From Chamaecyparis obtusa (lineage: Eukaryota; Streptophyta; Pinopsida; Cupressales; Cupressaceae), in NCBI GenBank assembly GCA_027943335.1, contig BSBK01000762.1, forward strand, positions 372,001-436,000: 64,000 bases of DNA. The letters are read 5' to 3'. Made by a program: the position numbers and the translations under genes. The notes below the pieces were generated by a model. It had not been told where the DNA came from. It searched no databases and saw only the letters and a list, made by a program, of their open reading frames with translations. This document shows, in pieces, positions 22,176 to 32,058 of the stretch (position 1 is the stretch's first letter; each line of letters begins with the position of its first letter).

Positions 22176-23842
22176 ATTGCACTCCATTTCTAAGAGTTTT
22201 CAGTCCTTCTTTTGGGGGTTTTAATCAAAAACGGGATTCAAATTCTCATTTTCTGAGATTTCAAAGGTGAGTTATTTGTTTTCAAAATCTTATTGACTGA
22301 TTTTTGCAAGCATTTCCAGCCCTAGACGCCGTTTTTGGAAGCCTTTGCATGTGTTGAATTTTTCAAACTTTTTGCTATTATTTGGCATTAATTTGGTCAT
22401 TGTCTCAACACTTGTCAATTGATGTTTATCTCTTGGAGGAATAGGTCATGGATTGAGGTCATGGATTGAGCTCTATTTTTTTTTTCAGCATTTCTATGTT
22501 GTGAGAATCTTCATGATCTTTTCCAGATTCTCCCAAAGATTGCACAGAAATTTTCTTCCTTTGTCTTGTGAAGAAGTGAGGTAAATTTTCTTTGTTTTAT
22601 TTTTCATTGTCTTTTATTTTCAGCTTTGAATCAATGTGTTTTGATCTTCCTCATTCTAAAGATGCATGTGCAAAGACATCTCTTCTTTTGCACATGCAGT
22701 CGGGATTAAAAACCCCGTTCTTAATTATATTATTTTTGAAAAGAAGATGGGTCCACTTCATTTTGTCCCACATGCCACGTGACTTCACTCCATAAAAGCC
22801 CACTTCCATTGAACTTTATATTGCTGCCACTTGACTTCAAACTCATGTTGGCAGAAAAGTTTCACCATTATCACAAAATCAGTCCCATATTCCTTCATTT
22901 TCATCCATTTTTCCCTCTTATCATTTGCTGTCCATATGTGTAAACACCTCCAAGAAACCCGTTTTGGGGTCTTTCTTACCATTTTTAGCTAAAGTCCATT
23001 CACCTCTTCATTGTCCTAAAGTTTTCCAGCCATATGCCATGTTCATAGTTTTCCAAAATCCATATTTATGCATCAAAAAGTGCACAATGGATCCATCTCA
23101 TAAAGATGTTCTCACCTTGTGGAATTTTCACGTCACATGCTACATGATTGGAGATTCAAAGGACTTTTGGCTTCAAAAGTTTGTGATTGTATTGTTTCCA
23201 GAAACAATACGAGTTCTACCCAAGAAGAAGGTTCTTCCCCATCATGTAAATGCAAGCTAAAAGCCCACCTTCAAGAGTTTACATACAATTTTCTTGCTTT
23301 TTCAAAAGTTGCAAATGGACCTCTAAACCCTATTTGTGAATGACAAGTACTTCCAAAATGACATGTAATGGGATTTAAAAACCCCACTTATAAGAGAGAA
23401 ATCATCCCATGCTAAGTGCAAAGAGTTGAAGACTAGAATGATGTGGGCATCGAATACTTTCAAGAAGAGATACTTTCCAAGGAAATGACCACTATGATAC
23501 AAGACAACCAAGGATGCAAGTTCCTATTCCAGATCAAGATGCTTTCATCAAACTAAAGCATATCAACCATCACGCATCCTATAGCAGCATGAAGACAAAC
23601 GAAGGATGATGTAATAGGCGTCGTGTCTTGTCAAGCACTTAGAATATTTTCATCATGTCTTTGTAATTTGTATTTGACATATGTAATTGCATGTGATAGT
23701 ATCATGTGCAAAGCTGTAACATGTAATTAGGTTGCAAGTGCATTAGGCATGCAACTTTGAAAAAGTCAAAATTAGTTAGTTGGTGAATAAGTCAAGGTGG
23801 TTAAGGGTTTTCCCCTTTTCTCTCCACCTTTCTCTCTCCTCT

Positions 23843-23860
23843 TTTCCTATATAAAGGAGG
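23843..23860 (+). promoter_or_regulatory. TATA box of the giant LTR
   Basis: cctatataaaggaggg preceded by a 60 bp pyrimidine-rich tract (cccttttctctccacc...), a common plant core-promoter layout. Activity is inferred. Confidence 0.6.
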
Positions 23861-24655
23861 GAGTTCATTGTAAATAAAGATCTTTTGGCAAGGCAAGAAA
23901 ATTCTGCCAGTTTGTATCTACACTCTAAGACTTTGAGCTTGGATGTAAATTTGAATTGCTTTCAATAAAAGGGGCAACTTGCTTTCAAACTTTGTGTTGA
24001 TTCAAGGTGTTATGTGACGACATTTTCTGGATATTGATTGTGAGTTTTGGAGTTTTGCTCAAGAGGGATTTGAATTTAATTGTGCAGACTTTGAGCTACC
24101 TATTACATTTAGAGCCAATTTGAACTTTTGAAGACTTTGTGCTACAGGAGAACAGATTGTTATAGTTAGATAGTGGCTGCAATTACTTAGAATTGAAGAC
24201 TTTGGGCTTCAGTTGTAGGTATTTTTATTAAGTTTGAGAGTATCTGGTAAGAGACTTTGTGCCTTACTGGTTATTCTACTTGAATCCTCACGAGACAAGC
24301 ACAGGAAACTTTGGGTTTTTGTTTTTGTTTCACAAAATATTAAAAAAGAAAGCTGCTGCCCCTGGTATTGTTCTTATGTCAACTCCAGGGTCACCGGTAT
24401 TATCGTAGCAATAAGGCACTTTTTGTTCAGTTAGAAAGTTGTAGTTGTATGCAAATCATTCCTGAAAAAAGAGGAATCGATTAAGAGAACCGCCTTTTTT
24501 TAATTTCAGTTAAGTTCCTGTTGAAGCCACCTACGGTAAGAAGGGAGCCTCCCCTATTGCTGAGAGGAGAGATTTATCTCATGAGATGTTGCCTAAAGTT
24601 ACAATTTTGTAAGGTGTAGTCCTAGCGGCTTACAAAATTTTTAGCCAACAGGGAG

Positions 24656-25461
24656 GAAAGGGAATGAGAGGAAGGATATTCAGCACCCCTCGAGAAAAAT
24701 TACCATGCCCAACTTTGATGGAAGTAGTACCACAGCCAAATCATGGTTACAGAAACTTGACACTTATTACACATTGAACCCAATGATGGAAGAGAAAGCC
24801 ATCAAGTTCGCAACCTTGCATTTAGGAGTCGCTCATGGGTGGCGGTACCATGGGTTAGCAACTTAGGGACATGACTCAGTTTCAACCATACAGGAATTCA
24901 GTCAAAGATTGATCGAGAGATTTGATTGAACAGACTTGGAAATACATTTCAGAAATCTAGCTCAACTAAGGCACAGTGGAAGACTATGTGGCTGAGTTTG
25001 AAAAACTTGTTGTAATGGTCCCTGACATGTCTAATGAAAGGCAGACATTACTCTTTGTTGAAGGTTTATTTGAGCCACTTAAAATGTTACTAAAAGCTTT
25101 AAACCCAACAACCTTCAAGGAAGCCATGACATTAACTCTCAACTTGGAAGACTCAATGGCAAGGGACAGCTTCAATAGTAAGAAGACAGTTCAACCTATG
25201 CAAATCAAAAAGCATTTTCAAAGGAGCTCAATACCCACAAGGATACCTACAGCAAAGACCAAGCAAATGGATGCAAGTAGGAATGAATTAAGGAGAAGAA
25301 AGTTGTGTTTCACATCCAAAGAAGCATGGCAGCCAAGAAATCGTTGCTTAGGAAAGGGGCAGGTACATTATATTGAAGTTATCTCTGATGAAGATGTTGA
25401 GAGCGACAAGGCTGGTTAAGAAAATGAAGCAGAGAATGTTGGAAAATCCGCAAGAGACGCT
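24656..25461 (+). pseudogene. Gypsy-2 gag capsid region
   Basis: After the solo LTR the frame resumes: 'MPNFDGSSTTAKSWLQKLDTYY', 'EEKAIKFATLHLGVAHGW', 'FSQRLIERFD' (stop at 24928), 'HFRNLAQLRHSGTVEDYVAEFEKLVVMVPDM', 'FVEGLFEPLKMLLKALNPTTFKEAM'. Then a Lys/Arg-rich tail where the zinc knuckle should be reads 'LCFTSKEAWQPRNRC', so the CCHC pattern is damaged. This is the retrotransposon gag domain of plant gypsy elements. Confidence 0.88.
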
Positions 25462-25738
25462 TTGGCTGCCCTCATAGGAGAACCACGCTATAGTGCACTC
25501 AGCATAAAGGGACAAAAGGTAATCATCCTTATTGATAGTGGAACCACTTATAACTATATCAATGAGGAAGTAGTAAGGAGGTTGGAACTGAATACAGTTC
25601 CAATTGAAGGGTTTGATATAAAGGTAGCCAGTGGAACTATTCTCTCTTGCACCCGGAAGGTACCTCCAATGGAATTGACAATGGGAGATTATAAATTGTA
25701 TAATGACTTCTATGTGATTAATATGGCTATGGGGTCTT
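25462..25738 (+). pseudogene. Gypsy-2 aspartic protease, cut by Copia-III
   Basis: 'ALSIKGQKVIILIDSGTTYNYINEEVVRRLELN' contains the retropepsin DSG box. It runs to 'ELTMGDYKLYNDFYVINMAMGS', where Copia-III enters; the sequence picks up at 41673 with 'LGCQWPYTIEKYETN' in a shifted frame. Active-site residues look intact, but the C-terminal part is separated. Confidence 0.88.
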
Positions 25739-25913
25739 TATTAGAATATTGTAATGTTTCTTTAATGGTCATCTTAGTTAGTCTTTTGTTTATCAACTAG
25801 TATCTATTTTCGTCTTAAGTTCACAATTGTTTCTTTTAGAAATATCGTCTTTGTAAATCTATATAAGAAGCTTTCATCTCCTCTATTTAATACAACATCG
25901 ATTTACCATAACA
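25739..25913 (+). repeat. Copia-III 5' LTR
   Basis: 175 bp; TATA box tctatataag at 25858-25867. Equal in length to the 3' LTR with about a dozen differences. Confidence 0.93.
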
Positions 25914-25928
25914 TGGTATCAAAGTTGG
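25914..25928 (+). promoter_or_regulatory. Copia-III primer-binding site
   Basis: TGGTATCAAAGTTGG directly after the LTR, initiator tRNA-Met type. Confidence 0.88.
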
Positions 25929-25935
25929 TCGATGG

Positions 25936-26132
25936 TATTAGATAGGCGATTGGTAAAAATATTGGATGATTATTGAATGAGCAAGACGCTCATTATATAG
26001 ATTACAAAAGAGGCATTATTAGAAACATTCTAATAACAAAAGGATAAAAGAATATTAGAAACATTTTAATATTTACAATATACACAATATTGACCATTAA
26101 ATAAAAAGATATATAGCAATATTATTCTAATA
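25936..26132 (-). repeat. Copia-II 3' LTR
   Basis: 197 bp, same length as 40436-40632 with modest divergence. The minus strand starts TATTAGAATAAT and has a TATA box (ctatataatg). Confidence 0.93.
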
Positions 26133-26142
26133 CCCTCCCTTA
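26133..26142 (-). promoter_or_regulatory. Copia-II polypurine tract
   Basis: Minus strand TAAGGGAGGG before the 3' LTR; the same word precedes the Copia-III 3' LTR at 41484-41492. Confidence 0.85.
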
Positions 26143-27030
26143 ATGGTCAATCGGTCAACTACACCAAGGAGCCCCCTAAACTTAACAAATTTTTCTAAGA
26201 GTGGCTTGGTAAGAATGTCGGCAATCTGATGAGCTGTAGGAACAAACTGCAAATCCACGGATCCATCTTCAACCAACTAACGGATAAAATGACAATGAAT
26301 GTCAATATGCTTAGTGCGCTCATGGAAGACTAGATTTTTGGCAAGTTTGATGACCCCTTGATTATCGCAAAAGAGAGGTGAAGGGCCTGCCTAAGACATA
26401 TGGATGTCAGAAAGCATCCTCCGAAGCCAAATTGCCTCGCAACCTGCTTTGACTGTTCCCCGATATTCAGCTTCTATTGAGGAAAGAGATACAACCTGCA
26501 GCTTCTTATTGGTCCAAGTGATAGCACCTATGCCCAAACTGAAAACATACCCGAAAGTAGACTTTTTGTCATCAATAGAGCCTCCCAAATCCGAGCCTAT
26601 CTAACCGATGAGTCAGGCATCTTTGGTTCATCCATAGAGAATACCAAAATCAAGAGTGCCCTTGACATAGCGCACGATGCATTTTGCTACAGCCCAATGA
26701 TTTGAAGTGGGAGTTGTCATGAAGCGAAGTATGTAACTCACTGCAAAGTTGAGATCAAGTCTAGTGGCAGTGAGATATATCAAACTGCCTACTAGTTGTC
26801 TAAATGTGGATTCATTCTCAACAGGAGAACTAGATTTGGCTGATAACTTGAGACCAAACTCCATAGGTGTAGATGCAGGTTTACAATCCTGCATTCTAAA
26901 TTTGTCCAGCAAAGCTCGTGCATACTTAGACTGAGAGATGAAAATGCCATGTGAGTGCTGCGAAATCTTGGCACCTAGGCAGTAGTGAAGAAGTCCAAGG
27001 TCTATCATGTCAAAAGACTAACGGAGTTTC
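26143..27030 (-). pseudogene. Copia-II RT end and RNase H
   Basis: 26628-27008: 'LGLLHYCLGAKISQHSHGIFISQSKYARALLDKFRMQDCKPASTPME', 'FRQLVGSLIYLTATRLDLNFAVS', 'HWAVAKCIVRYVKGTLDFGI'. 26391-26588: 'KKSTFGYVFSLGIGAITWTNKKLQVVSLSSIEAEYRG', the RNase H start. 26143-26390 carries the end of RNase H with stops. These are the best preserved copia RNase H motifs in the window. Confidence 0.9.
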
Positions 27031-27774
27031 TATTTGATTCCTTGAATAAATGCTTCAGAACTGCCAATGATAATCAAATCATCAACATATATAACCAAAA
27101 TGATGATATCACTACCAGTAGTCTTGACATACAGATTTGAGTCAGAAGGACTCCTTTGGAAACCTTGATCTGTGAGGTACTTATCAATTTTCATTACCAT
27201 GCCGGAGGAACCTGTTTGAGGCTATAGAGTGCTTTCACCAGATTGAGAACCTGATGTTCTTTATCGACAACCTTGAATACAGGAGGTTGCATCATGTACA
27301 CTTCTTCTTGTAACTCACCATTGAGGAATGCACTCTTGACGTCCATTTGATGGACCTTCCAATCACACTGAGCTGTCATGGCAAGGACTAATCTGATGGT
27401 GCTCATCTTTGCAATGGGAGCAAAGGTCTCTTCATAATCAATTCCTTCCTGCTCAGAGAAGCCTTTGGCAACAAGACAAGCCTTATGCTTGTCTAAAGTA
27501 CCATCACCTTTGTATTTGACTTTGTAGACCCATTTGCAACCGATGGGTTTCTTTCCTGAAGGAAGATCTAACAGAACCCAAGTGTTATTTTTCAACAGGC
27601 TATGATGCTCAATTTGCATAGCTTCTTCCTACTTAGGTATCCCTTTCGCCTTTGTGTGTGTTTGAGGTTCATACACTATGAATGTTGGCCATGAGAGCAA
27701 AATTTATGGAGTCAAAAGGTTTTCTCTTCTTCTGAGCAGTTCTACCCTCAATGAGTTCATCATCATGAAGATCG
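27031..27774 (-). pseudogene. Copia-II reverse transcriptase
   Basis: 27194-27619: 'LLKNNTWVLLDLPSGKKPIGCKWVYKVKYKGDG', 'ARLVAKGF'-type block read as 'ACLVAKGFSEQEGIDYEETFAPIAKMSTIRLVLA', 'VHQMDVKSAFLNGELQEEVYMMQPP', 'ALYSLKQVPPAW'. The catalytic 'YVDDLIII' box is at about 27085 after a frameshift near 27190. Confidence 0.9.
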
Positions 27775-28664
27775 TCAATTTTTCTTAGCCCACCATTTAG
27801 GCCGGAGAGTAGAAGTGCTAACATTTAAAGTAGGAGGTGCAAGGGGATCATCATCATCAAATAGAAGATTAGATGAACCCTGAGAAAAATCAGGTGGTGT
27901 GGCTGCATGTCTAGGTGAGCCCACAGGAGAAGGAACTGGTGGAGAGGCTGGAACAGGAACAACTAGAGCCTTCTTAGTTGAAGCCCTCCCATCAAGTGGA
28001 CCTAATGGAAGACAGATATCAAAGTCTTGAGCTTGGAGAGACTGATCTACTGAAATCACAACTTGAGGAGAGACCTGAAAGGGCCCTCGTTCCTCATCAA
28101 AGACTACATCACGATTGAAGATGAGATGATTAGTCTCCATGTCAATCAGGCGGTAGGCTTTGTGATTATCATTGTAGCCAGTTAGCATGAGTTTCTGGCT
28201 CTTGGCATCTAACTTGGTGTGTTTAGCATCAGGAATCCAAACAAATGCAGTGGACCCAAAAACTTTAAGATGGCTAATTCTAGGCTTACGGCCTGACCAG
28301 GGCTCTTCCAGAGTCTTCTTCTTGACAACCACTATAGGAAAGTGGTTGAGAAGATAGACAACAGTGTGGACATCTTCGGCCTAAAATTTCTTTGAAACCT
28401 ACTTGTGTTCAAGCATAGACCAAGCCATTTTGGTGATTGTGCGGTTGCAAAGCTCAATGACATTGTTTTGCTAAGGGGTGTAGGGTGTTGTTAATTGGCG
28501 CTTTATGCCATGTTGATCACAAAAATGGGAGAAGGCAGAGGAACAAAACTCTCCCCCATTGTCAATTCTAAGAGTAATAATATGTTGACCAAACTCTTTT
28601 TCTACAAATAATTTGAGCTTTAGAAATACAACAAACACCTCTGATTTTTTACGAAGGAAATATA
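27775..28664 (-). pseudogene. Copia-II integrase core and C-terminus
   Basis: 27775-28332: 'LKVFGSTAFVWIPDAKHTKLDAKSQKLMLTGYNDNHKAYRLIDMETNHLIFNRDVVFDEE', then an acidic/Pro-rich linker ending 'TLRPKWWAKK'. From 28333 to 28664 the degraded core includes 'RQYGINGAL'-type remnants and the Glu block. The solo LTR at 28665 cuts the core. Confidence 0.85.
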
Positions 28665-29756
28665 TGTTATTACTAACCGGTTGCTGAGAGGGGGGGTGAA
28701 TCAGTAAATACTATTTCTATCTTAATTAAACATTGTTTATAAATTTTTGCATAATAAACAACATGCAATTAACCATTCATAAACAAAAATAGAAATACTC
28801 AGATCAACACAACATATGTACATGGAAACCCTCGGTTAGAAGGAATAAACCACGGTGAGACAGAGCTCACAACTTCACTACTGCAGTAATAAAGGTGCCC
28901 GGTTAAGAGTTTACAAAACACTTATAAGAGTGCTACTTGGTAAAGGGATTTGGTAGAAGATCGGTTAACATCTTGACTCTGTTAGGAGCCGCCTTGTTAA
29001 AGGACTTTCAACTTCAATTAAGATGCTACCCGGTTAAAGGATTTATACACAGAACCTATTAGGGTTCACCCTGATAGAGGGATTTGAATATGCTTTAACA
29101 GATTAAAAGCAATGATCTGAATTGACACTTTTTGTTTGATTAGATCATACCTGTTAACCTTTCTGCTTAGCCTGGCTGTTGAACTTCTCTGCCTTTCGCC
29201 TCTTGTGACCGTAGCTTCTCTCAGAAGATATCTCTCTCCTGCTCTGTATTTTCAACAACACTTCTTTTGTGTCCTATGACCTGAATTTATATGAAATTAT
29301 TCTCATTAAAACCTAACTCATAGAACCGCCAAGTTGTAAACTCACCCAAAAATCATGCAACAAAAAGCTTTACGAGATGATCGTGAGTTTACCTTGAAAC
29401 ATCCGCGTAGAAGTAAAACTAACTCCTATTAAAAAGCTAACTCCAGTTCTAAATGGTGGAAACTCCATATAATCCAGTTTTACATCAGACAGCTCCGCAT
29501 AATCCGGTGCGGATTATTATGCACTTGACTGGTATCAATCTTATACCTGGTTCATCCCCTGTATGCACTATAAGACCAGTACTATGTACTCTCTTTGATT
29601 TGCCGGTGCATCTCCTCTGTTTAGTCTACTGGTGCATATACTCTATTTAGTCTATCGGTGCCTATAAAGAAGTATGAGTGATCTACCAGTGTACCTACAC
29701 CGGTGGGAATGATGTTTGCATCTAACTTCACCAATGACAACTTAAATTTGCCAACA
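28665..29756 (-). mobile_element. Solo LTR, ACCGGT family, copy 2
   Basis: Plus strand tgttattactaaccgg...tttgccaaca between perfect ATATA duplications (28660-28664, 29757-29761). Inverted homologue of 15236-16335, of nearly equal length (1092 against 1100 bp). Many ACCGGT motifs have decayed to ATCGGT or ACTGGT, as expected from methyl-CpG loss. Confidence 0.93.
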
Positions 29757-29943
29757 ATATACCCACATTTTATGACTAAAATCATCAACTAAAAGTTAAA
29801 AAAAATTGGACCCAGTAACAGGAGTAGTCATAGGTCAACAAACATCAACATGAACCAATTGTAATACCTTAGAAGCTCTCCAAGAGTTGCCATCTAAAAA
29901 AGGAGTGCGATGTTGCTTCCTAGCCTAACAAGCGCCGCAAACT
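29757..29943 (-). pseudogene. Copia-II integrase N-terminal core
   Basis: Minus strand encodes 'KQHRTPFLDGNSWRASKVLQLVHVDVC' and 'MTTPVTGSN', the HHCC-to-core stretch with the first catalytic Asp. It is split from the rest by the solo LTR on one side and the three-ORF element on the other. Confidence 0.85.
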
Positions 29944-30459
29944 TGTAATGACCCTTACTATAAAGGCCACTAAAAATCACTAATACTGAACTGAGAAAAT
30001 TCGTCAAACAGTTGGCATGCACTGAATACACTGCTGAAAGAAAAATACTGAATATAGGAAATTATTTTGCAATATATGAGTTCGCTGTCCCAAAATTTCA
30101 GAATAATAGATAGCAACCAAATACCATCTAAAACACTATCAATGATGTAGGAAATTGCTCAAAACCATATACCATTCATATATCAACAATTTGCAACAAT
30201 GCCATACATTTTTCAGTCAATGATATGATCATCAAACCCTAGGTTTGCAATATAGATAGACTGAAAATTACAATGCCCTTTCACTTGCAAAATCCTAGCC
30301 TTCCTTTGTTACCAATAATGCCAAATGGCAAACAAAGACAAGTACAATGTAAAATAGTAAAGTGCTGAAGCTATATTTTGTACTCAGCTGAAAACATACA
30401 TTTCTCAAAAAATATGCCAAATGCCAAATGAGAAATGAGGAACCTGATTGTAGATGGCT

Positions 30460-30590
30460 GCAATAATTTTTCGGACTACTTTTTCAGATCTGCTTTTTCG
30501 GATTGCTTTTTCGAATCTGCTTTTTCGGATCTGCTATTTCGGATCTGCTTTTTCGAATCTGCTTTTTCGGATTGTTTTTTTTCCTCTTGC
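30460..30590. repeat. CTTTTTCGGATCTG short tandem repeat
   Basis: About eight variable 14-15 bp units based on 'ctttttcggatctg'. The 5' LTR has only about four units (35960-36030), so the array changed size between the two LTRs. Confidence 0.88.
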
Positions 30591-30959
30591 AACCAAAACT
30601 CAAACCCTCAGGTAAATCTGAGGATTCCAAATAAGCTTAACTTGAAATGGCTGAATACCACTTCCAAACTTGCAACCCTTCAGTAGATATTTCACTACCT
30701 CAGTTATGCCAATCTAGGGGAGTGATTCGTTCCCAAAGATCGAATAGTATTTGCAGACCACAAGGCTACAAATTGCTTCACAATGAAGAAGTAGAAGAAA
30801 TCTCAAATCCAAGCATGTCCAAATGAAAGCCCAAGCCCTCTATTTATTCTTTTCCTTGAGAAGTTGCTAGAACTTCTAGAAACATCCAATTATAATGTAC
30901 TTTATAATAAAATAACATTATAATAATAAAGTACATTTCTCAACTCAAAATTATAACAA

Positions 30960-31136
30960 TGTAGGCCCAAATGTCTCATAACTGAATGTAGGCCCAACTA
31001 TGATTGAACGTAGGCTCTACTACAACTGGATGTAGGCTCAAACTGGATGTAGGCTCACTCTGGATGTAGGCTCCACTACAACTGCATGTAGGCCCAAACT
31101 GGATGTAGGCTCTACCGAATGTAGGCTCTGTCAGCA
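30960..31136. repeat. U3 minisatellite with ATGTAGGC(T/C)C core
   Basis: About nine units of 14-24 bp containing 'actggatgtaggctc'. Only four or five remain in the 5' LTR (36278-36362) and about five, inverted, in the solo LTR at 51035-51118. It lies near the start of the LTR on the minus strand, that is, in U3 upstream of the TATA-like box. Confidence 0.9.
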
Positions 31137-31227
31137 ATATGCAATCAAATGATCAACATAATGACCCTCTCTCCAAACCATTTGCCTACGAGAGTCGATG
31201 ACAGGCAAATCCGTCATGCCAACGATG

Positions 31228-32058
31228 TCAGCCAAAATGGGGACATGACAGTCCGCCCTTCCTGAAATTGCTTGTCCCCAAGCAATGGCTGATCAAATAA
31301 CCAATCAATCCACCTAGATCACAAAAGTAGTCATGATCTAAACTGCTGTCAATCAACGCAAGCTCCTGCAATATTCTCTGAGATATAATCAAGAGGAATC
31401 CATAATCAAACTGGCAAATACAACTCAACCAAACTTCAACATCACAACTGCCAGAGTCAAGAACCCATGAGAAACAAACTCTCGAAATATCAGAACCCAA
31501 GTAGAGAGGACAACTCAAACTGCCAACATAGTAAATATCACCAACGCATCCCACTGGCCTGTGTAAAGCACACAATCCAACTCTGCAACAACAGTGAACA
31601 CTCCCGAATAAAACTGCACCAAGTACGGAGAATCCACACACTGTACAACTCCTGAGGTGAAAACAACTCTGCAAATCACTAACCACTGTCTCATAACCAT
31701 AACTCCCATGTACCACTGATGGCGAATAGTCATCACATGATAGATAGCAAGAAATAGAACCCAAACCAAGTCTGTTTGCCATCAACTCCTCAACACATGG
31801 ATCAAATGCAAACCGATGAACATATCCTGCAGTATGATGCTGATAAAAAGAACCAACCTCAGTCAATGGCTCACCATGCACAGGTAATACAACCCACTGT
31901 GACTGATCACCAACTAAGTCAGGAGATGACATAGCCAAAGGAGTAGAATCAATAACAACAACCGCTGAGGTATCACTCCCAAACTCCTGCTCTACGTCAT
32001 GCACTATCAAGATATCAACTGCAGAACCTATCACCATGACATTCTCATCACAACTCAT
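31228..32058 (-). CDS. ORF3, 276 aa, unknown protein
   Basis: Starts at ATG 32058, overlapping the ORF2 stop by 11 nt. Residues 39-94 repeat ORF2 residues 474-535: 'TPL', then 'DQ.Q.V', 'EPLTE(I/V)G(A/S)FY.H.T..Y.H.F.FD..V.E.M'. After about residue 110 it becomes Cys-rich and hydrophobic and may be out of the original frame. It runs through the purine tract into the LTR, so the true end may be earlier. No known domain recognised. The overlap suggests a continuation of ORF2 after a frameshift, or an independent start. Confidence 0.55.
   Translation of the reverse strand: MSCDENVMVIGSAVDILIVHDVEQEFGSDTSAVVVIDSTPLAMSSPDLVGDQSQWVVLPVHGEPLTEVGSFYQHHTAGYVHRFAFDPCVEELMANRLGLGSISCYLSCDDYSPSVVHGSYGYETVVSDLQSCFHLRSCTVCGFSVLGAVLFGSVHCCCRVGLCALHRPVGCVGDIYYVGSLSCPLYLGSDISRVCFSWVLDSGSCDVEVWLSCICQFDYGFLLIISQRILQELALIDSSLDHDYFCDLGGLIGYLISHCLGTSNFRKGGLSCPHFG
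31251..31268 (-). promoter_or_regulatory. Polypurine tract of the three-ORF element
   Basis: Minus strand ATTTCAGGAAGGGCGGAC before the 3' LTR. A similar context (GACAAGCAATTTTGGGAGGGG) precedes the LTR remnant at 63374, so both belong to one superfamily. Confidence 0.75.

Larger units (their letters stand above)
20428..24650 (+). mobile_element. Giant solo LTR, 4.2 kb
   Basis: Begins tgttgtcctc, ends tttagccaaca, between perfect GGGAG copies (20423-20427, 24651-24655). There is no coding similarity, no internal primer site and no internal direct repeat of its ends, so it is one LTR. A TATA box at about 23849 puts U3 at roughly 3.4 kb. Its middle holds about eleven degenerate repeats. It interrupts the Gypsy-2 gag. 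Confidence 0.88.
29944..31250 (-). repeat. 3' LTR of the three-ORF element
   Basis: 1307 bp. Against the 5' LTR it keeps an extra roughly 260 bp block with a TATA-like box (minus AATAAATAGAGG, about 30838-30850) and more minisatellite units. The solo LTR at 50899-52731 belongs to the same family and keeps the same block. Confidence 0.92.

Noticed and set aside
25740..25800. Protease ORF running to 25800
   Set aside because: The last 20 codons are translation of the Copia-III LTR; the true protease continues at 41673.
30435..30686. Plus-strand frame rich in Phe-Ser-Ala repeats
   Set aside because: Translation of the CTTTTTCGGATCTG repeat inside an LTR; its partner at 35928-36137 changes length with the repeat.
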